DNA of 15,831 bases from contig PUNR01000243.1 of NCBI GenBank assembly GCA_003551805.1, positions 1 to 15,831 of the forward strand. The letters run 5' to 3'. Below, one piece after another: positions 7,647 to 15,716 of the stretch (position 1 is the first letter of the stretch; every line of letters starts with the position of its first letter). This DNA is from Loktanella sp. (GTDB lineage Bacteria; Pseudomonadota; Alphaproteobacteria; Rhodobacterales; Rhodobacteraceae). The position numbers and the translations under genes were made by a program. Below the pieces are notes generated by a model, which was not told the origin of the DNA, did no database searches, and saw only the letters and a program-made list of their open reading frames with translations.

Positions 7647-7674
7647 GATGATCCGGCCTTTGGGCCGGGTCATC
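7647..7674 (+). other. Strong intercistronic hairpin between aglE and aglF
   Basis: GATGATCCGGCC (7647-7658) and GGCCGGGTCATC (7663-7674) form a 12-bp stem with a single T·G wobble and a TTTG tetraloop. No T-run follows, so it is not a standard intrinsic terminator; it may stabilise the aglE message or lower read-through into aglF-aglG. It is the strongest hairpin I found in the window, and the same position carries stabilising structures in other binding-protein transport operons such as malE-malF. Confidence 0.6.
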
Positions 7675-7706
7675 CGTCAGAACAGCATCGCGCGGGGGAG
7701 GCGATT

Positions 7707-8930
7707 ATGAATCCGGCACTTCAGGGACTTGTGACGATCATTATCGGGGTTGGCGGATGTCTGGCCTATTTCTATTTTTCCAACCAGTTTCTGGATAAGG
7801 TGCTGTTTCGGGCCAAAGGGCCGAACGCCGGGCGCAACATCAACCGCGCCAACCTGATCCGGCCTTGGTTGTTTCTGTTTCCTGCGGTTTTCGCGCTGGG
7901 GCTGTATCTGGCTTATCCGGTCGTCGCGACGCTTTGGTATTCGCTGACAGACCGTAATCAGGGCGGCGCCTTTGTCGGTCTGGCCAATTACCGCCAGATG
8001 ATGGCAGAGCCGAAATTCTGGGAAGCTTTGCGCAACAACATGCTCTGGCTGATTATCGTGCCCGCCGCATCAACCGCATTCGGTCTGCTGGCCGCGCAAT
8101 TGACGGACCGGATCAAATGGGGCGCGATTGCGAAATCTCTGATCTTTATGCCGATGGCGATTTCCTTTGTGGGTGCCTCGGTCATTTTCAAACTGATTTA
8201 TGACACAAGGCCCGCTGGCCAGAACCAGATCGGCGCGCTGAATGCGATGTGGTTGCAGTTCGAAGGCGGGATCGGGTCGTTCATCGTGCTGCGCCTTTTG
8301 CCCGGTGCGCTGATGATCTCGGCTGCGGCACTTGCGCTGTTTCTGGTGTGGCAGGCGGTGCAGGCGATCCGTGACAAGGGCATGGGGGCGGGCGCAATCG
8401 TGCGGATTGCCTTTATCGGTGTGCTGTTGTTCATCGCCTATTCGACGTTGGGTCTGGCTTACGGTGCCTTTACCAATGTGTTGCCTTACGGTGTGCCGCA
8501 GACATGGCTAACCATTCCGGGGTGGAATTCCTTCCTGCTGATGGTCGTGCTGATCTGGATCCAGACAGGTTTCGCCATGGTGATCCTGTCCGCCGCCCTG
8601 CGTGGTATCCCCGAAGAAACCATCGAGGCGGCGATTGTCGATGGCGCGAACCCGTTTCAGGTCTTCTTTAAAATCAAGATGCCACAGATTTCCGGCACTA
8701 TTGTCGTGGTCTGGACAACAATCACGCTGGTCGTGCTCAAGGTCTTCGACATCGTTTTCGCCATGACCAACGGCCAGTGGGAAACGCAGGTTCTGGCTAA
8801 TTACATGTTCGATAAATTGTTCCGCGCCTCTGACTGGGGTGTCGGATCGGCAAGCGCGATGGTCATCATGCTGCTGGTCAGCCCGATCCTGGTCTGGAAT
8901 GTCTACAACGCCCGCAAGGAGATGCGCTGA
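7707..8930 (+). CDS. aglF: Alpha-glucoside ABC transporter permease AglF
   Basis: Inner-membrane permease of the MalF type, 407 residues. The EAA motif that docks the ATPase is at about 307-327 (EAAIVDGANPFQVFFKIKMP). Hydrophobic helices are visible at about 6-25, 52-75, 110-130, 142-163, 194-217, 231-252, 273-295, 330-350 and 381-400, more than the usual six to eight. The region 185-262, containing two of them, looks inserted: before it the chain reads NQIGALNAMW and after it QTWLTIPGWNSF, stretches that I recall as nearly adjacent in rhizobial AglF of about 335 residues. The ribosome-binding site GGGGGAGG lies 6 nt before the ATG. The stop codon overlaps the aglG start by one base, pointing to coupled translation of the two permeases. 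Confidence 0.92.
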   Translation: MNPALQGLVTIIIGVGGCLAYFYFSNQFLDKVLFRAKGPNAGRNINRANLIRPWLFLFPAVFALGLYLAYPVVATLWYSLTDRNQGGAFVGLANYRQMMAEPKFWEALRNNMLWLIIVPAASTAFGLLAAQLTDRIKWGAIAKSLIFMPMAISFVGASVIFKLIYDTRPAGQNQIGALNAMWLQFEGGIGSFIVLRLLPGALMISAAALALFLVWQAVQAIRDKGMGAGAIVRIAFIGVLLFIAYSTLGLAYGAFTNVLPYGVPQTWLTIPGWNSFLLMVVLIWIQTGFAMVILSAALRGIPEETIEAAIVDGANPFQVFFKIKMPQISGTIVVVWTTITLVVLKVFDIVFAMTNGQWETQVLANYMFDKLFRASDWGVGSASAMVIMLLVSPILVWNVYNARKEMR

Positions 8931-10075
8931 TGGAAAATATCGCTGGCCGCACATCCGCGCTGAACTGGATCGTGCATATCTCGGTTGTGGCGCTTGTCGC
9001 GCTTTGGCTGTTCCCGACCATCGGGTTGCTGGTGTCATCGTTCCGCACGGCGGACCAAATCAGCAGTAATGGCTGGTGGCAGTCCTTGTTCCCAACGGAA
9101 CAAAACCTGACCCTGCGCACCGCCGACCCAAGCAACCAGACGCTGGTCAACGGTGTCTATGTGGTCGAAGGAAACCTGTTCGGCGATACCTCTGATGCCG
9201 ATATCAGCGTCTGGGGCGTCACGTCACGCGCGATTGACACCTATGTGCCGGGCGATACCGCCGATCTGGGCGATGGTGTGACCATCACGGTCGAGGCTGA
9301 CGGCACCTATATCTGGACCAGCCCAGAGGAATTGTCAGGCAGGGGCCAGCGCGTCTTTGCCACGGCGACAACGCCGCCCGAGTTCACGCTGGACAATTAT
9401 GATACGGTGCTGGTCAGTGGCGGCCGCACCGACAGTATGACGCGCGCATTTTTCAACACGATGACCGTGACGATCCCCGCGACGATCATCCCCATCGTGA
9501 TTGCGGCATTTGCGGCCTATGCGCTGGCATGGATGGACTTTCCGGGCCGTGCGCTGCTGATTGCTGCTGTTGTCGGCCTGCTCGTGGTGCCGTTGCAACT
9601 GGCCCTAATTCCGCTGTTGCGCCTGCATCTAGAGATCGGGATTGGCAAAGGCTATCTTGGCACATGGCTTGCGCATACGGGGTTCGGGCTACCGCTGGCC
9701 ATATATCTCTTACGCAATTACATGGTTGGCCTGCCGCGTGATATCATCGAAAACGCCCGCGTCGACGGCGCGACAGATTTCCAGATTTTCACCAAGATCA
9801 TCCTGCCTTTGTCCTTCCCCGCCTTGGCAAGCTTTGCGATCTTCCAGTTCCTGTGGACATGGAACGACCTGCTGGTCGCCAAAGTGTTCCTGATCGACGC
9901 CACGGGCCAGACCACGGTCATGACCGCACAGATCGTCGAGCTTTTGGGCACACGCGGCGGCAATTGGGAAATTCTGGCAACAGCGGCCTTTGTGTCGATC
10001 GCTGTGCCATTGCTCGTTTTCTTTGCGATGCAACGCTATCTGGTGCGCGGCCTGTTGGCCGGTTCCGTCAAATAA
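8930..10075 (+). CDS. aglG: Alpha-glucoside ABC transporter permease AglG
   Basis: Second permease subunit, MalG type, 381 residues, about 100 longer than most MalG proteins. One helix at about 12-34 is followed by a long, probably periplasmic, region at 40-170 rich in beta-prone and acidic stretches (DTYVPGDTADLGDGVTITVE). Core helices follow at about 176-198, 206-230, 243-262, 296-316 and 346-368. The EAA motif is at 274-293 (ENARVDGATDFQIFTKIILP). The extra periplasmic loop is a feature of the AglG family rather than a defect, as far as I recall, and could contact AglE. It starts within the aglF stop codon (TGATG) with AGGAG upstream. It pairs with AglF to form the membrane channel driven by AglK. 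Confidence 0.92.
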   Translation: MENIAGRTSALNWIVHISVVALVALWLFPTIGLLVSSFRTADQISSNGWWQSLFPTEQNLTLRTADPSNQTLVNGVYVVEGNLFGDTSDADISVWGVTSRAIDTYVPGDTADLGDGVTITVEADGTYIWTSPEELSGRGQRVFATATTPPEFTLDNYDTVLVSGGRTDSMTRAFFNTMTVTIPATIIPIVIAAFAAYALAWMDFPGRALLIAAVVGLLVVPLQLALIPLLRLHLEIGIGKGYLGTWLAHTGFGLPLAIYLLRNYMVGLPRDIIENARVDGATDFQIFTKIILPLSFPALASFAIFQFLWTWNDLLVAKVFLIDATGQTTVMTAQIVELLGTRGGNWEILATAAFVSIAVPLLVFFAMQRYLVRGLLAGSVK

Positions 10076-10097
10076 TCAAACATACAGGACAATACCC

Positions 10098-11744
10098 ATG
10101 ACGACCGCAGTAGCCATGAAAACAGACATGGCAATAGACAAAGACTGGTGGCGCGGTGCGGTGATCTATCAGATCTACCCCCGCAGCTTTCAGGATAGCA
10201 ACGGCGACGGGATCGGTGATCTTTTGGGCATCGTGCAGCGCCTGCCATACATCGCGTCGCTTGGGGTGGATGCGATTTGGATTTCGCCTTTCTTCACCTC
10301 GCCGATGCAGGATTTCGGCTATGACGTCAGCGATTATTGCGATGTCGATCCGATGTTCGGGTCACTGGCCGATTTCGATGCGGTGATCGACACAGCCCAC
10401 AGGCTTGGCATCCGTGTCATGATTGATCTGGTATTGTCGCATACCAGCGCGCAGCATCCGTGGTTCATCGAAAGCCGCGCCAGCCGCGATAATCCCAAAT
10501 CTGACTGGTATGTCTGGTCCGACCCTAAACCTGACGGCACCCCGCCGAATAACTGGCTGTCGATCTTTGGTGGCTCTGGCTGGCAATGGGACGCGCGGCG
10601 TGAGCAATATTATTTGCACAATTTCCTTGTGTCGCAGCCCGACCTGAACTTCCATTCCGAAGACGTGCAAGAGGCGTTGCTTGACGTCGCCCGTTTCTGG
10701 CTGAACCGCGGCTGCGATGGCTTCCGGCTCGATACCATTAACTTTTACATGCATGACGCCGAATTGCGTAATAACCCCGCGCTGCCACCCGAACGGCGCA
10801 ACGCCAATATCGCGCCGTCGGTGAACCCCTATAACCATCAGGAACACCTTTACGATAAAAACCACCCCGATAACGTCAAATTCCTCGCGCGGCTGCGTGC
10901 CGTGATGGAACCCTACGGCGCCGCCGCCGTGGGCGAGGTGGGCGATGCCCAACGCGGGCTGGAAATCATGGGCCAGTACACGACTGGCGATGACCTGATG
11001 CAGATGTGCTATGCGTTTGAATTTCTTGCCAAAGACAAACCCACCGCCGCCCGCATTGTCGAAGTGATGGAACAGGTCGATGCCGTCGCCGCCGATGGTT
11101 GGGCGTGCTGGGCCTTTTCCAACCACGATGTTGTGCGTCACGCGTCACGCTGGGACTTGCCACCTGCTGCGCAACGGATGTTCGCCAGCCTGATTATGTC
11201 GCTGCGCGGATCGGTTTGCATCTATCAGGGCGAAGAACTCGGCCTGCACGAGGCTGATGTCGCCTTTGAAGACCTGCAAGACCCTTATGGCATCGAATTC
11301 TGGCCTGAATTCAAAGGGCGCGACGGCTGCCGGACACCGATGGTCTGGGATCGTGACAACCTGAACGGCGGTTTCAGCGCAGGCAAGCCGTGGCTGCCGG
11401 TGTCCAGCGAACATCTGGCCCTTGCCGTCGGCGCACAAGAAGATGAACCAGGCGCGTTGCTGCACCATTACCGCCGCGCGATTGCGTTCCGGCACAGCCA
11501 TCCGGCACTGGCCGTGGGCGACCATGACGGGATGCGCGCGCAAGGTGACGTGGTCTATTTCACGCGCACAGCCGGCGATCAGACGATCTTTTGTGCCTTC
11601 AACGTCCGCGACACCCCGTCCGATTTCGATCTGCCCGCCGGTGACTGGACCGTGATCGGGGCAGAGCTGGGCTCGGCGCAGGTGTCGGCCGATGGCAAAT
11701 TGCACTTTGGTCCTTGGCAAGTCTGCTTTGCGCTGAAAACATGA
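10098..11744 (+). CDS. aglA: Cytoplasmic alpha-glucosidase AglA, glycoside hydrolase family 13
   Basis: A 548-residue GH13 alpha-glucosidase that hydrolyses imported alpha-glucosides to glucose. It opens with WWRGAVIYQIYPRSF and the DSNGDGIGDL calcium-loop-like motif of oligo-1,6-/alpha-glucosidases. Conserved regions: I with Asp110 and His115 (MIDLVLSHTS), II with nucleophile Asp212 (DGFRLDT), III with acid/base Glu280 (VGEVGD), and IV with His343-Asp344 (FSNHDV). No signal peptide is present, so it acts inside the cell. Start ATG 10098 is preferred, with AGGA 8 nt upstream and 22 nt after aglG; the longer open frame from 9990 lies within aglG and yields a cysteine-rich unrelated N-terminus. 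Whether the main substrate is maltose, sucrose, isomaltose or trehalose cannot be told from sequence. Confidence 0.93.
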   Translation: MTTAVAMKTDMAIDKDWWRGAVIYQIYPRSFQDSNGDGIGDLLGIVQRLPYIASLGVDAIWISPFFTSPMQDFGYDVSDYCDVDPMFGSLADFDAVIDTAHRLGIRVMIDLVLSHTSAQHPWFIESRASRDNPKSDWYVWSDPKPDGTPPNNWLSIFGGSGWQWDARREQYYLHNFLVSQPDLNFHSEDVQEALLDVARFWLNRGCDGFRLDTINFYMHDAELRNNPALPPERRNANIAPSVNPYNHQEHLYDKNHPDNVKFLARLRAVMEPYGAAAVGEVGDAQRGLEIMGQYTTGDDLMQMCYAFEFLAKDKPTAARIVEVMEQVDAVAADGWACWAFSNHDVVRHASRWDLPPAAQRMFASLIMSLRGSVCIYQGEELGLHEADVAFEDLQDPYGIEFWPEFKGRDGCRTPMVWDRDNLNGGFSAGKPWLPVSSEHLALAVGAQEDEPGALLHHYRRAIAFRHSHPALAVGDHDGMRAQGDVVYFTRTAGDQTIFCAFNVRDTPSDFDLPAGDWTVIGAELGSAQVSADGKLHFGPWQVCFALKT

Positions 11745-11766
11745 AATATGGGTGGGGGAGAGTAAG

Positions 11767-12858
11767 ATGACAGAGCTGAAACTGACCAATGTCGCCAAGA
11801 CCTATGGTGGCACGGTCGATGTGCTGAAAGACATCAATCTGGACATCAAGACCGGCGAGCTGATCGTTTTCGTCGGTCCGTCCGGTTGCGGCAAATCCAC
11901 TCTTTTGCGGATGATCGCAGGGCTGGAAAAGATCACCGGTGGCGAACTGACAATCGACGGGCAAGTCGTCAACGACATGCCCCCGGCACAGCGTGGCATC
12001 GCGATGGTGTTCCAGTCCTATGCGCTTTACCCGCATATGACGGTGCGCGAAAACATGTCGTTCGCGCTGAAACTCGCCAAGAAATCCAAGGCCGAGATCG
12101 AAGACGCCGTGACGCGCACTGCGAAAATCCTGCAACTGGAACCCTTGCTGGACCGCTTGCCAAAGGCGCTGTCTGGCGGTCAACGCCAGCGTGTCGCGAT
12201 TGGCCGGTCCATCGTGCGCGACCCCAAGGTTTATCTGTTCGATGAACCGCTTTCCAACCTTGATGCCGCCTTGCGCGTGGCCACCCGGATCGAGATTGCC
12301 CAGCTCAAGGAATCCATGCCCGACAGTACGATGATCTACGTCACCCACGATCAGGTGGAGGCGATGACCCTTGCCACCCGCATTGTGGTGCTGGCCAATA
12401 TGGGCATCGCACAGGTCGGAACCCCGCTGGAGCTATACGAGCGGCCCCAAAACGAATTTGTCGCGCAATTTATCGGCAGCCCTGCGATGAACCTGCTGGC
12501 AGGCGAAATCACCGGGACAGGTGCCGAAACCCGCGTCAAATTGCACGGCGGCGGCACTGTGACATCTGCTGTGCCGACACGCGACAGCGATATGGGAATG
12601 TCGGTTAATATCGGCATCCGCCCCGAGGATATGGTCGAAACGACTGCCGATGATTACGCCTTTGAAGGCAAGGTTAATATCACCGAAGCTTTGGGCGAGG
12701 TGACATTGCTCTATTTCGACAAAGTCGGCGACAATTCCGCCGTGATCGGCAAACTGCCCGGCATCCATGCGGACCTGCGCGGCAAATCCGTACGCATGGC
12801 GGCAGACCCGTCCAAGGTGCAGATTTTCGCCAACGGGCAATCGCTTTACTATCGCTGA
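11767..12858 (+). CDS. aglK: Alpha-glucoside ABC transporter ATP-binding protein AglK
   Basis: ATPase subunit of the MalK/UgpC type, 363 residues. Walker A is GPSGCGKST (37-45), the Q-loop Gln83 (VFQSYALYPH), the signature LSGGQ (135-139), Walker B VYLFDE (155-160), D-loop SNLD and the switch His194 (YVTHD). After about residue 235 comes the TOBE/regulatory beta domain found in MalK proteins, which in other bacteria binds regulators. It dimerises under AglF-AglG at the inner membrane. ATG 11767 is chosen because GGGGGAG ends 6 nt upstream and the protein then starts with the usual MTELKLTNV; an upstream GTG at 11752 is less likely. It follows aglA by 22 nt. It may also serve other sugar transporters, as such ATPases often do. 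Confidence 0.95.
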   Translation: MTELKLTNVAKTYGGTVDVLKDINLDIKTGELIVFVGPSGCGKSTLLRMIAGLEKITGGELTIDGQVVNDMPPAQRGIAMVFQSYALYPHMTVRENMSFALKLAKKSKAEIEDAVTRTAKILQLEPLLDRLPKALSGGQRQRVAIGRSIVRDPKVYLFDEPLSNLDAALRVATRIEIAQLKESMPDSTMIYVTHDQVEAMTLATRIVVLANMGIAQVGTPLELYERPQNEFVAQFIGSPAMNLLAGEITGTGAETRVKLHGGGTVTSAVPTRDSDMGMSVNIGIRPEDMVETTADDYAFEGKVNITEALGEVTLLYFDKVGDNSAVIGKLPGIHADLRGKSVRMAADPSKVQIFANGQSLYYR

Positions 12859-12897
12859 TCCGCTTGCCAGTATCGCGCCGAACACTTGGGGGCGCAG

Positions 12898-13680
12898 ATG
12901 CAGACACCGGAAAACAAACTCAAATCCGCGCTGGTGGCCGGAAAGGTGCAATATGGCATCTGGCTGTCCACCGGATCGGCGGCACTGGCGGAAATGGCAG
13001 GCAATGCCGGTTTTGACTGGTGCCTGATCGACGCCGAACATGGGCCCAATGCTGTCACTGGCCTGACGCCACAATTGCATGCTTTGGCTGTCAGCGGCAC
13101 AGCACCGGTGGTCCGCGTCCCCGCGGCAGAGGTCTGGATGATCAAGCAAGTGCTGGACCAAGGCTGCCAGACCGTCCTGGTCCCGATGGTCGATGATGCG
13201 GCCACAGCACAGAACATGGCGCGCGCGATGCTCTATCCGCCGCACGGTGTCCGTGGCATGGGCGCGTCATCGGCACGCGCGTCCGGCTATGGCGCGATGC
13301 CCGATTATATCCGGCAGGCAGATGCACAGATGTGCCTGCTGGTGCAGGCCGAAAGCCGCAAAGCGTTCGACAACATCGACGCGATTGCCGCAACCGAAGG
13401 TGTGGACGGCGTTTTTGTCGGCCCTGCGGACCTGTCTGCCGATATGGGCTTTCCCGGCCAACTTGATCACCCGCAGGTTCTGCGCGCCATTGACCACATC
13501 ATTGCGCGCACACTCACTGCTGGCAAAATCGCAGGCATCATCACTTTTGACGAAACCCGCGTTGCTGGCTGGCTTGAAAAAGGGATCACTTTCATGGGCG
13601 TCAGCAGCGATGTGACCCTGCTGAACAGATCCCTGCGCAGCCTCGCATCACGCCTGCGACCCCCATCATCGTCAGAGTAA
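12898..13680 (+). CDS. HpcH/HpaI-family class II aldolase
   Basis: A 260-residue metal-dependent aldolase of the HpcH/HpaI family, which cleaves or forms 2-keto-3-deoxy acids with pyruvate as one product (4-hydroxy-2-oxoheptanedioate, 2-keto-3-deoxy-L-rhamnonate or 2-dehydro-3-deoxyglucarate aldolase). Visible active-site elements are Glu47-His48 (IDAEHGP), Arg73 (VVRVP), metal ligands Glu152 (VQAES) and Asp178 (GPADLS). The chain is complete and of normal length. I prefer ATG 12898, with a GGGGG stretch 5 nt upstream, over TTG 12886. It starts 39 nt after aglK on the same strand with no visible terminator between, so it probably belongs to the agl transcript, though it could have its own promoter. 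The true substrate is unknown; a sugar-acid-derived keto-deoxy compound would fit the setting. Confidence 0.85.
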   Translation: MQTPENKLKSALVAGKVQYGIWLSTGSAALAEMAGNAGFDWCLIDAEHGPNAVTGLTPQLHALAVSGTAPVVRVPAAEVWMIKQVLDQGCQTVLVPMVDDAATAQNMARAMLYPPHGVRGMGASSARASGYGAMPDYIRQADAQMCLLVQAESRKAFDNIDAIAATEGVDGVFVGPADLSADMGFPGQLDHPQVLRAIDHIIARTLTAGKIAGIITFDETRVAGWLEKGITFMGVSSDVTLLNRSLRSLASRLRPPSSSE

Positions 13681-13698
13681 AAATATCCCCGCCGGAGG
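13678..13698 (-). terminator. Probable intrinsic terminator of the minus-strand one-carbon operon
   Basis: On the minus strand, CCTCCGGCGGGG (13698-13687) can fold into a short 4-bp GC-rich stem including one T·G pair with loop CGGC, followed at once by ATATTTTTA (13686-13678). It begins 10 nt after the stop codon of the methyltransferase gene, and the T-run overlaps the stop codon of the converging aldolase gene. From memory, a CCTCCGGCGGGG-ATATTT motif is frequent after genes in Rhodobacteraceae. The stem is short, so confidence is moderate. Confidence 0.5.
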
Positions 13699-13708
13699 CT
13701 TGAAAGTT

Positions 13709-14773
13709 TTACCTTTTCCGCCGTCCCGTCCGCGCGCGGCCTTCGCCTTCTTTCACCGGAACGCGATTGAACCGGATCCATTCCGCACCGGATGGGTCGT
13801 TGTCGGTCAGGAAATTGGCGGCGCGGATTGCCTCCATTTCCTTGCCCGGGCGGGGCAGGGTCGATCCCAGACCAAAAAGCGTGCCAAAGGTTTCGTCATC
13901 CATATCTTCGGGCAGGATGATCCCTGCTGCCAATGCTTCGGCCCGTTTTTCCGCAATCTTCAGGGGGCCGATGGGCAAAGCGACAGGGTTCATGATCGCC
14001 GATGTCATCCCCGCAGCCATCGCCATTGGCAAAAACGCATTGTTGATCCCGTGCCGGTTCGGCAGGCCAAAACTGATATTGGACGCGCCACAGGTCGTGT
14101 TCACGCCCAGTTCCTCGCGCAGGCGGCGGACCAGCGTGAAAACCTGCAAACCGGCCGTGCCCATGGCGCCAATCGGCATCACCAGCGGGTCAACCACGAT
14201 ATCATGCGCGGGAATGCCGTAATCGGCAGCGCGTTCGACGATCTTTTTCGCCACGGCAAAACGTACGTCGGGATCCTCGGAAATCCCGCTGTCGTCATTT
14301 GAAATCGCCACGACAGGCACATTGTATTTCTTGACCAAAGGCAGGACGAGTTCCATGCGTTCCTCTTCCCCCGTCACGGAATTGAGCAGCGGACGCCCCT
14401 CTGCCGCGGCCAATCCGCGCTCCAGCGCACCCGGAACCGAACTGTCAATGCACAAGGGCACATCCACAACCGCCTGAACGCGCGCGATTAATTCAGCCAT
14501 CAGCGGCGGTTCGACGAAATTGTTGTCGGCATAGCGCGGGTCTTCGGCCATTTTATTGGAAAACACCGCACCCGAATTGATATCCAGCACCGTGGCACCT
14601 GCGGCGACCTGCGCGATGGCATCGGCCTCGACCCGGCTGAAATCACCGCGTTCCAGTTCTTCGGCCAAAATCTTGCGGCCCGTTGGGTTAATCCGTTCAC
14701 CGATCACGCAGAACGGCTGGTCAAAGCCGATAATGGCGGTCTTGGTTTTGGATTCGATGATCGTGCGGGTCAT
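13709..14773 (-). CDS. Methyltetrahydrofolate:corrinoid methyltransferase-like protein
   Basis: A 354-residue pterin-binding (DHPS-like TIM barrel) protein of the MtrH/AcsE/MtgA group, which moves a methyl group between tetrahydrofolate and the cobalt of a corrinoid protein. Motifs seen in order: VIGERINPTGR (23-33), VLDINSGA, CIDSSVPGAL, LNSVTGE, AISNDDSG, DPLVMPIGA and GASNISFGLPNR, all typical of the pterin site. The C-terminus ends in a basic tail (about the last 12 residues). It has no cobalamin-binding domain of its own, so a partner corrinoid protein should be encoded elsewhere, perhaps beyond the right edge. Its ATG overlaps the stop codon of the preceding gene (ATGA), so the two are translationally coupled. 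Function is inferred; the methyl donor could be a methylated amine or betaine. Confidence 0.85.
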   Translation of the reverse strand: MTRTIIESKTKTAIIGFDQPFCVIGERINPTGRKILAEELERGDFSRVEADAIAQVAAGATVLDINSGAVFSNKMAEDPRYADNNFVEPPLMAELIARVQAVVDVPLCIDSSVPGALERGLAAAEGRPLLNSVTGEEERMELVLPLVKKYNVPVVAISNDDSGISEDPDVRFAVAKKIVERAADYGIPAHDIVVDPLVMPIGAMGTAGLQVFTLVRRLREELGVNTTCGASNISFGLPNRHGINNAFLPMAMAAGMTSAIMNPVALPIGPLKIAEKRAEALAAGIILPEDMDDETFGTLFGLGSTLPRPGKEMEAIRAANFLTDNDPSGAEWIRFNRVPVKEGEGRARTGRRKR

Positions 14774-15687
14774 GTCCGGTCCTTCATTTGTGCGCCGCTA
14801 TGGTCTGTCGCCCAGGCAGCATTGGTCTTGATCCCGCCCAGCGGGAAGAAATGCACCCGCGTAATCAGGCAATCGGGGTTTGCAGCCTTATGCGTGGCAA
14901 GCGCTGTGACCACATCGGTCGGTTCGTAGGGCAGCAGCAGCTTGGTCACATCCATCGCACGTTTTTGCAACACGCGCAGTGACGGGCCAACGCCGCAGGC
15001 CATGGCGAATTTGATCAGGGTTTGCAGCTTGGCCGGACCTGCGATGCCGATATGGATCGGAATGGTGATCCCTGCATCGCGCAAGGCATCGGCCCAGGCG
15101 ATGATCGGATCCGCCTCGAAAGCAAATTGTGTCGTCAGGGCCATTTCGGCGTCTGTGGTGTCGCTGAAACGCTGTTTCCAGCGCAGCGCATCCATCACAT
15201 TCGCGTCAGACCCGTCAGGGTCGATGTCGCGGTTGCCTTCGGGGTGGCCTGCGACATGCAGGCGTTTGAAATCACTAAAACAACCGCTTTCCATCAGTTG
15301 CATAGAGCTGTGAAAATCCCCCTGCGGCTCTGCCACACCACCGGCCAGCAGCAACGCCTGATCGACGCCAGCCTCGCCCTGATAGCGCGCGATCCAGTCA
15401 GCAAGCGTGGCGCGGTGCTTGATGATGCGCGCAGGGAAGTGTGGCATCACCTGAAAGCCGTCCAGCGCCAGCCGTTTGGCGGTGCCGACCATGTCGTCAA
15501 TCGGCGTGCCGTCGATATGGGCGATATAGACGCGGGTGCCTGCGGGCAGCAGGTCGCGGAAGTTTTCGACCTTTTCGGCGGTGCGCGGCATCACCTCGAT
15601 CGAATAGTCATGCAGGAACGCCGCGACCACCGGGTTTACGCCGGATGTTTCGGTTTCTTTGCGTTTCAGAAAGGGAAGTAGCGCCAT
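14770..15687 (-). CDS. Methylenetetrahydrofolate reductase-family protein
   Basis: A 305-residue protein resembling the MetF/MTHFR flavoprotein TIM barrel. Recognisable elements are YIAHIDG and the GFQVMPHFPAR strand near the N-terminus, LLLAGG, HVAGHPEGN, the QFAFEADPI strand and IGIAGPAKL, with RVHFFPLGGI close to the C-terminus. It would interconvert methylene- and methyl-tetrahydrofolate; beside a methyl-THF methyltransferase it probably oxidises methyl groups taken from a demethylated substrate. I chose the ATG at 15687, with GGAGG 5 nt upstream; the preceding ATG at 15690 is too close to it, and the ATG at 15720, which overlaps the upstream stop, adds 11 residues without a good ribosome-binding site. 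Divergence from classical MetF means that the redox partner and direction are uncertain. Confidence 0.8.
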   Translation of the reverse strand: MALLPFLKRKETETSGVNPVVAAFLHDYSIEVMPRTAEKVENFRDLLPAGTRVYIAHIDGTPIDDMVGTAKRLALDGFQVMPHFPARIIKHRATLADWIARYQGEAGVDQALLLAGGVAEPQGDFHSSMQLMESGCFSDFKRLHVAGHPEGNRDIDPDGSDANVMDALRWKQRFSDTTDAEMALTTQFAFEADPIIAWADALRDAGITIPIHIGIAGPAKLQTLIKFAMACGVGPSLRVLQKRAMDVTKLLLPYEPTDVVTALATHKAANPDCLITRVHFFPLGGIKTNAAWATDHSGAQMKDRT

Positions 15688-15716
15688 CATAGCCTCCATC
15701 AGGCGGGGCGTCCGGG

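Noticed and set aside
10362..11141. Open frame of 259 codons opposite aglA
   Set aside because: It mirrors the codon structure of a well-supported GH13 gene, with no ribosome-binding site or family match that I can see.
11599..13245. Two antisense open frames of about 250-270 codons opposite aglK and the aldolase gene
   Set aside because: Both are shadows of genes with intact ATPase and aldolase motifs; they carry no plausible protein family features.
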